A stretch of 22,259 bases of DNA. Origin: Larix sibirica. Its lineage: Eukaryota > Streptophyta > Pinopsida > Pinales > Pinaceae. A program made the translations under genes and the position numbers. Position 1 is the stretch's first letter. Every line of letters starts with the position of its first letter. Below the pieces are notes generated by a model, which was given only the letters and a program-made list of their open reading frames with translations, searched no databases and was not told the origin of the DNA. Location: the NCBI GenBank assembly GCA_004151065.3, contig NWUY0300008582.1, forward strand, positions 42,222 to 64,480. The letters are read 5' to 3'. Below are positions 9,171 to 19,473 of the stretch, in pieces.

Positions 9171-10954
9171 CAACAACAAATTCCATGGTTGTTAGATCTC
9201 CTTCTTTCCCAAGTAACATAAATATTTACATCTATAAAAGGTAATATCTTCTAATTATACACCTCCTCCATGCTTCATAATACCACGACCTTACAATGTA
9301 GTTGAATATTTATTGAAATCTCCATCCCACATGACATTACTAGATGCCCTTAGTAAACCTTCTTAGTTTAATAGTATACATTGCATCGTACAATCTACTC
9401 CTCTCCCATGATATAAACCAAGAGCCCCTCCTTTCAAAGTGGTCTCATCTCCCTTACAGGAGTCATATGACATCGTAGATTACTAGATACCTAATCCTTA
9501 GGGATTATGGCACATTGTAAATATTAGATTATTGTACATATTTTTCCTTGAAAAAAGCATATTTATATTTCCAAAACATAAATAAAATACAATCCTCATG
9601 AGTTATTTAAATAAAATAAACTACAATATAGTTGTAGGCACTTCACAGAGCCCATTTCTCGATAGAAAGCCAAAAATTTAAGTTCCTGTAACCTCTAAAC
9701 CAGAGCAGTATCCAAGTCAAAATAGGAAACAATAGCTGTAAGTTCTTCAGAGAACCTATGTCTCAAAAGTAAACGAAAAATATATGTCTTGAAACCTCTA
9801 AACCATAGCAAATTACCTTAGGGGATGATTTGACAGATCTTTTAACACCATAATAGTTATTGTTTGGAAACTTTTTTGATATAGTAAATTATTTGTTATC
9901 TTACCCCTTGGGTTTACATAAAAAACATTATCACCTCAAGCATCTGATATAAGAAGTGTTAATCATGTCATCGAAACTTATCATTCAACTTGAGCATGAG
10001 TAAGAGGCTCTTTCACAAGCAAAACATATTGTTGTTAGAAACATAAAAACACCCATAATTTGTTGCCTTGCATCCAATTTACCCTAAAAATTAAGAGAAA
10101 ATCGTAGAAAAATGAGTATTCGAATTTGCCATGTTGATTCTAAATCAATAAACACATTTTCTTATGGTCGTTGCAACCTATAAAACCAAATTGTGAGTTA
10201 TAAAAAATAGTCTTTTCATCTTGGTCACATTTATTTTACCCTAGTTGTCGTTTGGGTCACTTTAGGCATGTTTAATGGGCATAGTTAGGTGCAAACAACT
10301 ATTTTCCACCCTTTCATTTTTGTTTTTTGCTTATACCAACCTTAGAAAATCAACTTGTAGTGGGTTTCATTTTCCATCTTTCACTCTTTTATCCACAACA
10401 CTGCTTTTGAAATTTTACTCAAGTTATTCTAAACCTTGGTTGACCCTGAAAACATTTTAGAATCAATTTCCTGGGTGTATAAGAGCCACAACGACTTTTT
10501 ACTCTCTCTCTTTAATGCGTTGATATAAAAATTTACTGTTTTTATAGTACACATTTCTTTTGATTTTTCATTAGTCTTTTTGGCCTTTTGGATATCTAGA
10601 AACTTGAGGGAGGATGATACCCTATTCGGTAGTCTTAGGAGGGTTTTCATGTAAGCCTCTCAAATGTCTTTCCTTGCCTTTTCTGCTTCGGAAAGAGGGA
10701 CCATTGGAAGTGCATGTAGCATCCCCCTTGTGTTGACGTTTCAAACAAGTGTGTAACCCATGTCCATTCTTCCCCCATTCGCCTAACAAGTAAGATTTAA
10801 TGCACTTAATATATTTTGCTTATAATTTTTTTAAAGGACTATTACTTTTCTATAATACGTTGATTTAGAAATCTTAATAGACTGTATGTCCTCAGGTAGT
10901 GTTTTCAGACTTTTAAAACTTAGCTTGAATGAGTTTCCATGTAACCTTAGTTAT
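9171..10954. other. Non-coding flank between LINE tail and gypsy LTR (copy B)
   Basis: This is the second copy of 2509-4292, again with no recognisable gene. Here it connects the LINE tail to a full-length gypsy LTR without any gap, so this copy shows the true continuation past the point where copy A is cut at 4558. Confidence 0.5.
9634..9819. repeat. Diverged tandem repeat (copy B)
   Basis: Duplicate of the two-unit, roughly 104-base repeat at 2972-3157; the units start at 9634 and 9738. Confidence 0.6.
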
Positions 10955-11428
10955 TGTTAGGGTCCTAACCTAACCCCCGTACTTTAAGCTACATATGAGT
11001 GAGTCAAATAATGTATGTGGGTATCTCCTTTGAATAAGGCCAACTATATATTAGTGAATAATTAATTCATGTAAAAAGGGTCTCTTTGTTCATTAAGGCC
11101 CAATAGGTAGTTGGTACCCATTCATTATGGGACCACAAGTAGTTAGTGTTTTGGCTAGAGGAAGCCTATTTAAAGAGCTAGGAGGTTATGGATTGTTTTG
11201 TTGAGTATTGTTGTATTTGGAGCTTGGCTCAAGTGAAAGGTTTCCCAAACTTAAGAGATAAGGGAACATTTTTTTCCATTGGATTCTCATAATACAAGGG
11301 TTTATTCTGCACCATCTATTTTCTATTATCTTATGTTTCATTCTTTTGCACTATAATTTCTATTTTTTGGCATGATAAATCTCGGTATAGCCTGTGTTTG
11401 TTCTGAAATAAGAGCTAGGAACACTACA
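10955..11428 (+). repeat. 5' LTR of gypsy element
   Basis: It starts TGTTAGGGTCC and ends AACACTACA, two bases before the primer-binding site. Length is 474. It shares long blocks with the 3' LTR, such as TGAATAATTAATT, TAGTTGGTACCCATT, GAAGCCTATTTAAAGAG, GGTTATGGATTGTTTTGT and CATAATACAAGGGTTTATTCT. Confidence 0.9.
11166..11175 (+). promoter_or_regulatory. TATA-like box in 5' LTR
   Basis: CTATTTAAAG is conserved between the LTRs (17380-17389 in the 3' LTR) although the surroundings have diverged. It sits where a core promoter at the U3/R border is expected. Its role is inferred from position. Confidence 0.5.
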
Positions 11429-11430
11429 AG

Positions 11431-11442
11431 GGGTATCAAAGC
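11431..11442 (+). other. Primer-binding site, initiator tRNA-Met type
   Basis: GGGTATCAAAGC lies two bases after the LTR end. The usual plant PBS complementary to initiator tRNA-Met is TGGTATCAGAGC, so this site differs at two positions. It would have primed minus-strand DNA synthesis. Confidence 0.75.
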
Positions 11443-12480
11443 GCTTTTCTAAGCCTACACGTCTCTAGAATTTTGCAAATTTTATTTTTATGCTAGAGAT
11501 TTGTTCAAATATCTTTAAATAACATAGACATTTGTTGTTTAATAGGTAAAACTATGGTCAAGGAAGAATACATAGAGGAAATACAAGAGGTTTCACCTAA
11601 TTAGAAACCCTTGTTGGTACCCCATCAAGTGGTACTACATCACACAACACTTTTTTTATGGAATCTCACTTCCATGTACCCTTGGATATATCAAGAGTCC
11701 CCTACGCCACCTAAAACTAGCTATAGATCATATGATAAACCGTCTTGCTGCTATAGTGGCATCAAGCACAACACTCATGAGAAATTAATCTCTAGTACTT
11801 GGGTAATCGAGTAGTATGACTAAGGGCATTGTTGAGCCTCCTTAAGTTAGCATCTAAGGAGACTAGGCCAAGTACTACTATTTGACCCTATAAATATATC
11901 AAAGAGATATAACATCTGACAACCCCTTGTCCTCAGGACTTTGGAAACCCTATCCCCTATGATCATCCCACAAAATTCCAACATATTTGTATCCAAAAGG
12001 AATTTGGAAATTTTGTTAGGTCTGGGATTCACCAACACCATTGAGGGAGACCTATCTCAAAATAATCCTTGCATTGTGTTGGTCATGTTGCTATACAACT
12101 ATAACAAATTTTTTCTGGACCTGACACGCAACATTTGGTGGTACCTCTCCTCTTTAGCCACTGGTCGTTTGAGATCAATTGGTATTAATAATGTTCAGAT
12201 CATAAGCGGTCCCATGGTCAACATTTGCAATAGACCAAACATGGGGGACCATAACGTGGACCCGCTAAGACAATTAAGGATTTTGAATTAGCATCCATGT
12301 AATTGCAACATTTACTTGACCACATCAACAATAATACAGCTAACCAAGAACAATTGTTGGATGTCATCACTCAACACATGGGGATATCACCCAAAAAAGA
12401 GGATCCAACCATTAAATCATTTGTAAATGAAGAATAAGGTTCTCACACTCTCTTTCCAGAAACCCAACCTCCACCTTTTT
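11443..12480 (+). other. Gypsy leader and upstream gag region, unrecognised
   Basis: Between the PBS and the first clear gag motif there are about 1 kb with two open stretches (11611-11814 and 11941-12291). I cannot match them to a family. By position they should be the 5' leader and the N-terminal part of gag. Stops are frequent. Confidence 0.35.
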
Positions 12481-13335
12481 AGTATTACAATCCATGGCAC
12501 CATTTCCCAAAGGCTAACATGCGCAAATTTAATGGCTTAGATCCCTTAGGTTGGGTTACCCAAATGGAACACTATTTTTTTCTCTCCATCGCATTAAGGA
12601 TGATCTCCAAAACTTAAAAATTGGGCTCTTATATATAGACTTAGAATGTTGGCTATGGTGACAATGGTACCAGATCCCTATGAGTCAATTTGTGAAGATT
12701 ATTCATGATCATTTTGAATTGGACACTCACTACCTTGGAAGGTTGACCAAATTACGCTAGAGAGACGTAGTTATGGACTATATTATAGCCTTTGAGCAAT
12801 TGGAAATCCACATAGATGGCCTCTTTGATTCTTTTTTTTTAATGTTTCATCAGTGGCCCGAAAGAGGCAATTCATGCACATGTCATAATGCAGTGTTCCA
12901 CAACATGGTGGGAAGCTTGTGATATAGCTAGAGAAGTTTAGATGGTGATAAAAACCTAAACCAAAAGACCTATTTTTCCTACTTGCACCATGTATTCCAT
13001 GGCTCCTCCTCCCAACACCTTCAACACGCCACCATTAAGAATCCAAAAGTTGTCTCCATAAGTGATGGTATAACGTCAACACCTTGGACTTTGCTATAAC
13101 TATGATGAAAAGTATTTTGGAGGGCATGAATGCAAAGAAAACAATTTATTCCAAATAGATGTGTCTCCACATGATCACCTAGAAGACATAAAAATTGAAG
13201 GCACCGAAGAACCATAAGTGGAGGATACTGCTCCGCCCATGGACAATGACAACACAGTGCAAGCTCTTGGGGAGGAAACCCAAATTTTGCTCCATTTATT
13301 ATCAGGTTTCTCAACACCCCAAACATTAAAACTCA
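12481..13335 (+). pseudogene. Ty3/gypsy gag pseudogene
   Basis: Read across several frames this is a plant gypsy gag (retrotransposon gag domain), which would form the virus-like particle. KFNGLDPLGWV and QMEHYFF are near 12524-12580, WWQWY near 12655, LGRLTKLR near 12738, IAFEQLEIH near 12785, and a FISGPKEAIHAHV block near 12848-12890. Near 13090-13135 GLCYNYDEKYFGGHECK is a CCHC zinc knuckle (C-x2-C-x4-H-x4-C) in which the second cysteine has become tyrosine. Several frameshifts and stops interrupt it. Protease follows in the same order as in a gag-pol fusion. Confidence 0.8.
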
Positions 13336-14424
13336 CATGATACATTAAACACTGCAAAGTAATTGTATTTATTGACAATGGCAACACCCACAATTTTATT
13401 CATATGCGAGTGGTAGACGAAACCCATTGCCATGTTTGTCCTATACCAAATTTACAAATTATGATAGAAAATGGTGGTTTGATGAAACATGGGGTCATTG
13501 TGAAAATGTGAAACTCCAAATATGTGATTATCATCTCAAAACCCACATGTTTCTTGTTGAAATGGGTGGTTATAGTGTAGTTCCGGTGGCAGAATAGCTA
13601 AGGCATTTAGGACTGGTCACCATGGATTTCCTGATTTATGTATAAGCTTCATTAAGGAAGTGCATAAGAATCCTCTCAAAGGACTCACTTCAAGTTCTCC
13701 ATAAATTATTACCTCCCACCATATGTATAAGTTATTGAAGAAAGGCCACTCAGGTATTATTGCACAATTCCATTCCATCCAAATCATGGACATATGCCAC
13801 AACAAGATGTTCAACTTGACTTGTAGTTAGTTCTCCCTAAACATCGATGGGTTTTTGACACACCCAAGGGTTTACCGCTGGATCATGGGGGCAATGACCA
13901 TGGTATTCCACCAATATCAGGTAGCCAAGCCCTCATTGTACGTCCCTATCGACACCCTTTTGCACAAAAGAATGAAATTGAAAAGATCATTCAAGATCTA
14001 TTGGAGGTAGGCATCATTTGCCCCAGTACTATCCCTTATTCCTCACCGATGGCTATGGTATTGAAAAAGGAGGGCACTTGGTGCATGTGTCCAAATTTTT
14101 GGGCTCTCAATAAGTTGACTATCAAGGATGAATTTTCTATTATGATCATTGATGATATTTTTAATGAGCTTCATGGAGCCACGTTCTTCACTAAATTGGA
14201 CCTGCGTTAACCATACCACCATTTTAGGATGAAATAAGCAGACATCTATAAGACAACTTCCCACACCCATGAGAGCCATTATGCATATTTATTCATGCCT
14301 TTTGGCCTTCACAATGTCCTGTCCACTTTTTAGGGCCTCAATGCCACATCCACTTCTCAAAGCCTCATGAACAAGATATTTCGACCTTTCCTCCATAGTT
14401 TTATGTTGGTCTTCTTTGATGATT
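13336..14424 (+). pseudogene. Gypsy pol: protease and N-terminal reverse transcriptase
   Basis: The protease site reads VIVFIDNGNTHNFIH at about 13360-13402, a retropepsin motif normally D-S/T-G and here DNG. After a degraded linker, RPYRHPFAQKNEIEKI (about 13940) leads into RT. Then come STIPYSSPMAMVLKKEGTW (about 14024), ALNKLTIKDEF and FFTKLDLR with the catalytic Asp at 14199. Past a TAA and a frameshift follow YLFMPFGLHN (about 14285) and FMLVFFDD with catalytic codons TTT-GAT-GAT at 14415-14423. Coding identity stops immediately after these codons and resumes near 15826. Protease would process gag-pol, and RT would copy the element RNA. Confidence 0.85.
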
Positions 14425-15825
14425 GATGGGCACGATAATTGTTCCATTTTTTTCGATCCATTTTCCATCATTTTATTCCTTTTATTCTCTCATCAAAACA
14501 TTTTCTTGCCTATCTTTATCCAATTTTTCCCTGCTTATATCTACCAGGACATTGCACATTCATGATTGATTTTATGTTAAGCAAATGATTTTTACTTAAA
14601 TAGGTTATGAGAATGCATGATTATGTGTTTGGAACTGCTAGTTCATCTTATATAGGATCTCGAGGGAGAAGCCATTCATATGGAAATATGTGAATGAGTG
14701 TTGAGGAGTTTCTCGTCAGCATCAACGATCAATGGCTTGAGAGATATATTTTTTAGTTGTTGAATTTTGTTAAAGCCTCAGGTGAAAAGGATGCTAAAGG
14801 ATATTTGAGAATGCCACATGAGCATCACATGAGTAACAATAATGCAAGTGGTTAGATATATGCAGCGCGTAGTATGAGAGGTGTCAGTTCTGATAAATTA
14901 ATCACAGCTTTAGCTGTTACGATGAATACATTATACTATTGTTTGTAGGGGCACTTGTCCCACATTTTCTTCCTCTTTTTCAGGTTATAATTGCAATCAG
15001 TTATTTTTCCTAAAATGGAGTAATTGCTACGATGGAATACTTGTATAAATAAACAGACCAGGGACTTGAGAAGGGTCGTTGTGATTTACTCTTTGAATAC
15101 AATCCAGTGTTACGTAATTACTAGTTTCATAAGTGTCTTATTGATTTAAGGGATTGTCCACCACACAATAGAGTAAGGGTCCACTCCGTCGTCTTACTGG
15201 ACTGATCCTAGATGTTGTAGATTTCTTCATTTAGAAACATTGTATTTTGATATAGTCATATTTATTTTTGTTTATGTGTTGATTAGTTGTTTTACATAGT
15301 GTGATTGAGTGTGTTAATTAATTTATTTAAGCAATCTATTTCTAGGATTTTTTTTGCATTTCATTTATGAAATTCATTTATGCTAAGTGTGACCTTCTAA
15401 GAAGAGCCCTGTGTGCCAAGTATCGTAACAATTATTTTGGCTGGGAAATGATTAGGAGGATTAAGTTCTTGTTACACAATCTATTTTTATAATGCAATGT
15501 GTATCCAATTGTGTTAATTTTGTATGCCAATAATTGTAGCAATGCATTCGGCTGAATTAGCTTAGTTGGAGTAGAGATACTTTTAGAGTTAGACTTTCTT
15601 TAGAATTGTTGCATAGGATTTCATCAGCATATAGTAGAACAAGAACAAGAAGATTACCCCCCACAAAACAATTACCAATATTAGTAAATAACAACCTATA
15701 AATATTAACATATTCAAGATTGCACATATATCTACTAGCCGACATTTTTGAAAAGTCTACCGCATTGGATTGAAAATTAAAGTAAGATCTAGAATCTGGG
15801 AATTCAATCCCAAGTACTATTAGAG
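14425..15825. mobile_element. Nested insertion of about 1.4 kb in gypsy RT
   Basis: The RT frame is interrupted directly after the FDD codons and resumes at about 15840 with NTTWECHLEHV, which in intact relatives lies only a few residues downstream of FDD. The 1.4 kb between is therefore foreign. It has no LTR pair or terminal inverted repeats that I can recognise. It contains a weak minus-strand RT-like trace at 15557-15745. The region 14425-15550 holds nothing I can identify. Exact ends are uncertain by about 15 bases. Since the DNA on both sides is collinear RT, an insertion is well supported; its class is not. Confidence 0.7.
15557..15745 (-). pseudogene. Possible copia-type RT remnant
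   Basis: The minus strand encodes 62 residues containing NLLVLVLLYADEIL. This resembles the hydrophobic strand and YVDD turn of Ty1/copia reverse transcriptase (typically LLVLYVDDIL), with the second catalytic Asp changed to Glu. No neighbouring RT motifs were found. If real, it suggests that the nested insertion includes a fragment of a copia element in inverse orientation. Chance resemblance is possible. Confidence 0.3.
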
Positions 15826-16745
15826 GCTATCAATAATATATCAACACAACATGGGAATGCCACCTAGAGCATGTCTATCATGCCTTTCACTTATTAAGGG
15901 ACCACCGATTATTTGTGAAACATTACAAATGTGCTTTTGGGGTTACCAAGGTTGAATCTTTGGCCCATATTGTGAGTCAGGATGGAGTATGTGTGGATCC
16001 CAAGAAAGTGGCTGCTATGCAAGAATGACCATGCCCTAAGACTCTTAAGAGCTTGTGTGGGTTCCTAGAACTTACTGGATATTATAGAAAGTTTGTAAAA
16101 TATTATGGAAAAATTTCATCTCCTTTAACATTCTTGCTAAAAAAGAATGCCTTTGTCTAGATCGAAGAAATTGAGCAGGCCTTATTTGTCTTGAAGGATG
16201 CCCTGTTCATTACCCTTGTATTAGCATGTCATATTTCACTATGAATTTTGCCTTAGAATGCAATGCCTCATGAAGTGGACTTGGAGCAATATTGATCCAA
16301 GAAGGACGTCGTTTAGCCTTGACCCTTCACCAGTAAGAAATTATGTTATTGGAATTAATCCACATATGAAAAAGAGATGATGGCCATCTTTCACACAATT
16401 GATACATGTCACCCATATTTAATTGAGAAGAATTTCTAGATCAAGATTGACCACCATATTTTAAAATATTTTCCGGAACAACGATTGTCATCACCATAGC
16501 AACATAAGTGGGTTACTAAGATGCCGCAGTATGATTGCAAAATCATATATAAGAAGGGTAGAGAAAATGTAGTGGTTGATGCATTATATAGCCAATTTGA
16601 GGAAGAGGGATCAACTGCCTCTTTTCATTATCCTTACCAATTCCAAGGTGGCTCAAGGAAGTGCATCAAGAATAGATGGAAAATGAAACCATAAATAAAT
16701 TCATCCAAAGGATTCCATATGACCCACACAATCCAGAGATAAAGT
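15826..16745 (+). pseudogene. Gypsy pol: C-terminal RT and RNase H
   Basis: RT resumes with TTWECHLEHVYHAFHLLRDH (about 15848), then [46 protein letters not shown] (about 16070) and [13 protein letters not shown] (about 16118). RNase H follows in broken frames: STYEKEMMAIFHTID (about 16360), HPYLIEKNF, IKIDHHILKYFPEQRLSSP (about 16441), HKWVTKMPQYDCKIIYKKGRENVVVDAL (about 16503-16590). The N-terminal RNase H catalytic region near 16240-16320 is heavily degraded. It ends with LPIPRWLKEVHQE and ETINKFIQRIPYDPHNPEIK (about 16633-16743), which in relatives lies just before the integrase zinc finger. Confidence 0.85.
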
Positions 16746-17154
16746 GTTTCTTTGACTTCTACCCTATAACCATACATCCCCAAAGAACAACCTCCACTAG
16801 AAACTAGCCCTGGATTTGTATGGTCCTTGCAAGATCCTACAACACATTGATAGATAGCCTACAAGCTACTTGATCATTCCAAGATTCAACTGGTCTTTCA
16901 TGTGTCCTACCTCAAAAAGGTTGTGGGATCAAATTGTAAAATGCAAACTTAATTTCTAGAACTTGATGAGGAAGGATCCATTTGGATCCATCCCGAAGTA
17001 GTATTGGATACTAGACAAAGTTAATTGTGCATATGCACAATCAAATAATTTATGATCCAGTGGAAAGATATGCAACCAAAATACGCCACATGGGAACCAA
17101 CAGAGATGTTGTGGCAATTTCCTCACCTTCAGCCTTGAGGACAACATTACTCTT
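16746..17154 (+). pseudogene. Gypsy pol C-terminus with chromodomain remnant; integrase deleted
   Basis: Directly after the pre-integrase linker the sequence jumps to PYNHTSPKNNLH and KLALDLYGPCKILQHI (about 16755-16850). That is the post-integrase segment, normally followed by a hydrophobic SSKIHPVFHVSLLKK-like block; here SKIQLVFHVSYLKKVVG is at about 16880-16930. Then come IHPEVVLDTR (about 16985) and IQWKDMQ plus ATWEPTE (about 17055-17105), matching the WKG-x-ATWEP core of chromodomains. The whole HHCC zinc finger and DDE catalytic core are absent, a deletion of roughly 1 kb in family terms. The chromodomain would have targeted integration to heterochromatin. Confidence 0.8.
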
Positions 17155-17166
17155 AAGGGAGGGGGG
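17155..17166 (+). other. Polypurine tract
   Basis: AAGGGAGGGGGG lies two bases upstream of the 3' LTR start. It would have primed plus-strand DNA synthesis. Confidence 0.85.
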
Positions 17167-17168
17167 CA

Positions 17169-17645
17169 TGTTAGGGTCCTACCCTAACACCCCTAATTTA
17201 GGCTATACAGGAGTTAGATAACTAATGTATGTGGCCATATGCATTGAATAATGTCGACTAGATAGTAGTGAATAATTAATTATTGTGAACAATGCATGTT
17301 TGTTACTTAAGGCCCACTAGGTAGTTGGTACCCATTAATTATGAGACCATAAGTAGTTAGGGTTTTGGATATATGAAGCCTATTTAAAGAGATGGGAGGT
17401 TATGGATTGTTTTGTGGAGTATTCTTGTATTTGGAGCTCAACTCAAGTGAAAAGTTTCCAAACCTAAAGAGGCAAGCGAACATTGCTTTATGATTGATTA
17501 TCATAATACAAGGGTTTATTCTACAACATCTCTCTTCTCTATTGTCTTGTGTTTGATTATTTTTCATTGTAATTTATGGTTTCTTGCATCATAAATATAT
17601 GTATATCCTATTGTTGTTCTAAGTTTAAGAGTTAAGAACACTACA
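17169..17645 (+). repeat. 3' LTR of gypsy element
   Basis: It starts TGTTAGGGTCC and ends AACACTACA, as the 5' LTR does; length is 477. Its first 21 bases form a perfect inverted repeat (TGTTAGGGT, CCT, ACCCTAACA), which is only partly kept in the 5' LTR. The TATA-like CTATTTAAAG is at 17380-17389. Confidence 0.9.
17380..17389 (+). promoter_or_regulatory. TATA-like box in 3' LTR
   Basis: CTATTTAAAG matches the motif at 11166-11175 and is preserved despite LTR divergence. Confidence 0.45.
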
Positions 17646-18262
17646 CTAGATATGTGAAGGTAAAAATGGTGTTAGGACATGACATAGGGATGGAAAAGGT
17701 GGAAAGGTTAATGAATTTTACGATAGTGGGTAAGTTCATGGGGAAATCGGTCAAAGGTCACTCCCTAAAGCCATGGATGGAATCAGGATCGTTGAAATTG
17801 ATTTGGTATATTACACTGCTCCATATCTTGGTAAAGAGTTGAGTTTGTTTTGAATTTTGGTTTTGAAAAAGAAGTGGAGCTCATTTTTTTTTCTCAAAAT
17901 TGGCTATGGGGTCTGTTAGTGCTAACATTTTCTCTTTGATTGCAAAGAACAATGTCTAGCACATCTTGAACCAAGATTTAAACTAGAAGCTAGCCCTTAT
18001 AGTAAGAGGGGGATCCCTTAATAAATTATAATGAATTTATGCCATTTAGCCTCACTAATAGCAACTTGGACATTAAGCATAATGAACAGATTCAAATAAT
18101 ATTGGATAGGGTAAATAGGGTTGAGAACAGAAGAAGTAGAGATATGGATTTAAATTACTATGAATATTTGAGAATAGAGGACATCTCCATTGGGCATGGA
18201 CTCTTAAAGAACATAGAGCTAACTTTGATTGATGGGAGATGGAAGAAAGGAGAAAAACATTA
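17646..18262 (+). pseudogene. Probable LINE ORF1 fragment (DUF4283-like)
   Basis: From 17654 one frame reads LMNFTIVGKFMGKSVKGHSL, KPWMES and then HILVKS-stop-VCFEF. This resembles the N-terminal DUF4283 domain of plant LINE ORF1 proteins, with a pattern of VGKF-x-G, a Trp-containing helix and a WVCFVF strand. After 17850 the frame breaks. Further down, MDLN and GLLKNIELTLIDGRWKKGEKH (about 18150-18260) may be the second half of the same domain. ORF1 proteins bind LINE RNA. No matching ORF2 follows, so this is an orphan fragment flanking the gypsy insertion. The identification rests on pattern memory and needs a profile search. Confidence 0.4.
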
Positions 18263-19473
18263 AATTTTATATTTTTAACAGAAAGCGATGCAAATCTTGA
18301 TAAATCTAAAATGAAGAGTGTGAATACTGAAATCTGGGAAAACCTAAGAAGGAATCCAAACATCATCGGGAAAACCTAGGAAATAATACAGATGTAACAT
18401 TCACACAGTGTGATCTGTAGTATCATAAATGTAAAGCATAAGGATCATAGATCAGTAACACTTAAACCTTCTCCCAACATTCAATGTATGATACAGATAC
18501 TCCGTATAAACAATAAAAGCTAAATTCAATTGTAACATAAGATTGGCTTTTATACTTTAACATGCATATGAAAAAAACAACAAATCATAGAATAAATAAG
18601 TTGGATGATTTAAAATAGAGAATGGAAAATGAGGCTTTATTTAATTCAAGTCATGAATCCAATGATCATAAAATGATAAAAAAGAATGGCCTATAGAGCT
18701 TACAACTGAGAGATACAACCTTTTACACCAAAACTGATTTCCCCCTGCTTTCTTCTGAGAGGAATATCCTCTTGAACACATTACAAATGATTAAATATAT
18801 AACAATTACATGATCTAAGTTGTCACCAACTTTTTGGATCTGGATCCTATCCATAAACTAAAAATAAAATCAATCAATGATCTCTTGCAAGAAATATGGG
18901 ATAGCTAAAGTCATTCGGGGGATCATTGGGCGTTTGAAAACCAACCACAATGATTTTATGGAAAATTCTGTTTTGAACAGACCGTAATTTCTCTGAAACA
19001 ATTGCAAAATTTCGAAAACCGCTTGCTATTTGGCTAAATGGCCCAATTCTGGAAGTGGGTTTTACATTGGTTTGGAATATTCCTTATGGTTTGAATGGAA
19101 TTTGTTCTTGAAATTCAATACCCAGAAAATGATCGGAATTATAATGTGTCTTTAACTTCCATTTTATCTGGAAGAACCTAATGGAGGAAAAATTGGCATG
19201 AATAAAAGGAACCCAGGCTTGATTTGATTTGGATGCCATCGGAATCCATTCGACACTTTCGATAACAAATTTTAAATTTCTTATATGGGAGGCGCTACCG
19301 GAAGCAGAAAACTTCTTGCAGCAAATATCTTATCAATGCTTAAAGACTGTTCTGGAAGGTTATTTCTGGTGATAACACTTAGTCTTTCAAATGCAAATGC
19401 AGACTCAATCTTAAATGTAAATGTAACTTTAACTTTTTGAGTGAAAATGAAGACTCGATCCTAAATGCAAGTG
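18263..19473. other. No recognisable gene
   Basis: About 1.2 kb of AT-rich sequence with frequent stops on both strands. I see no domain, LTR pair or RNA gene. A short palindrome (TCACACAGTGTGA) at 18401-18413 is the only small structure noticed. Confidence 0.5.

Larger units (their letters stand above)
10955..17645 (+). mobile_element. Full-length defective Ty3/gypsy chromovirus-like element
   Basis: This is an LTR retrotransposon of about 6.7 kb. In order it has a 5' LTR (10955-11428), PBS (11431), gag (about 12481-13335), protease and RT start, a 1.4-kb insertion, RT end and RNase H, a deleted integrase, a chromodomain remnant, a polypurine tract (17155) and a 3' LTR (17169-17645). The domain order PR-RT-RH-(INT)-chromodomain is that of chromoviruses. 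The two LTRs share ends and many blocks but are only roughly four-fifths identical by eye, so the element is old or recombinant. The bases beside the LTRs (GTTAT on the left, CTAGA on the right) do not form a target-site duplication. Many stops and frameshifts make it non-autonomous. Confidence 0.9.

Noticed and set aside
13021-13814. Minus-strand open frames 13021-13326, 13175-13393 and 13617-13814
   Set aside because: They lie opposite gag and protease-RT linker remnants of the plus-strand gypsy and have no family features.
14640-14960. A possible captured host exon in the nested insertion, followed by splice-acceptor-like CTTTTTCAG
   Set aside because: The frame has about three stops per 100 codons, close to chance, and matches nothing I recognise; acceptor-like pyrimidine runs are common in AT-rich DNA.
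18401-18413. Short palindrome TCACACAGTGTGA as an operator or hairpin
   Set aside because: Thirteen bases with no promoter or gene nearby; expected by chance in a window of this size.
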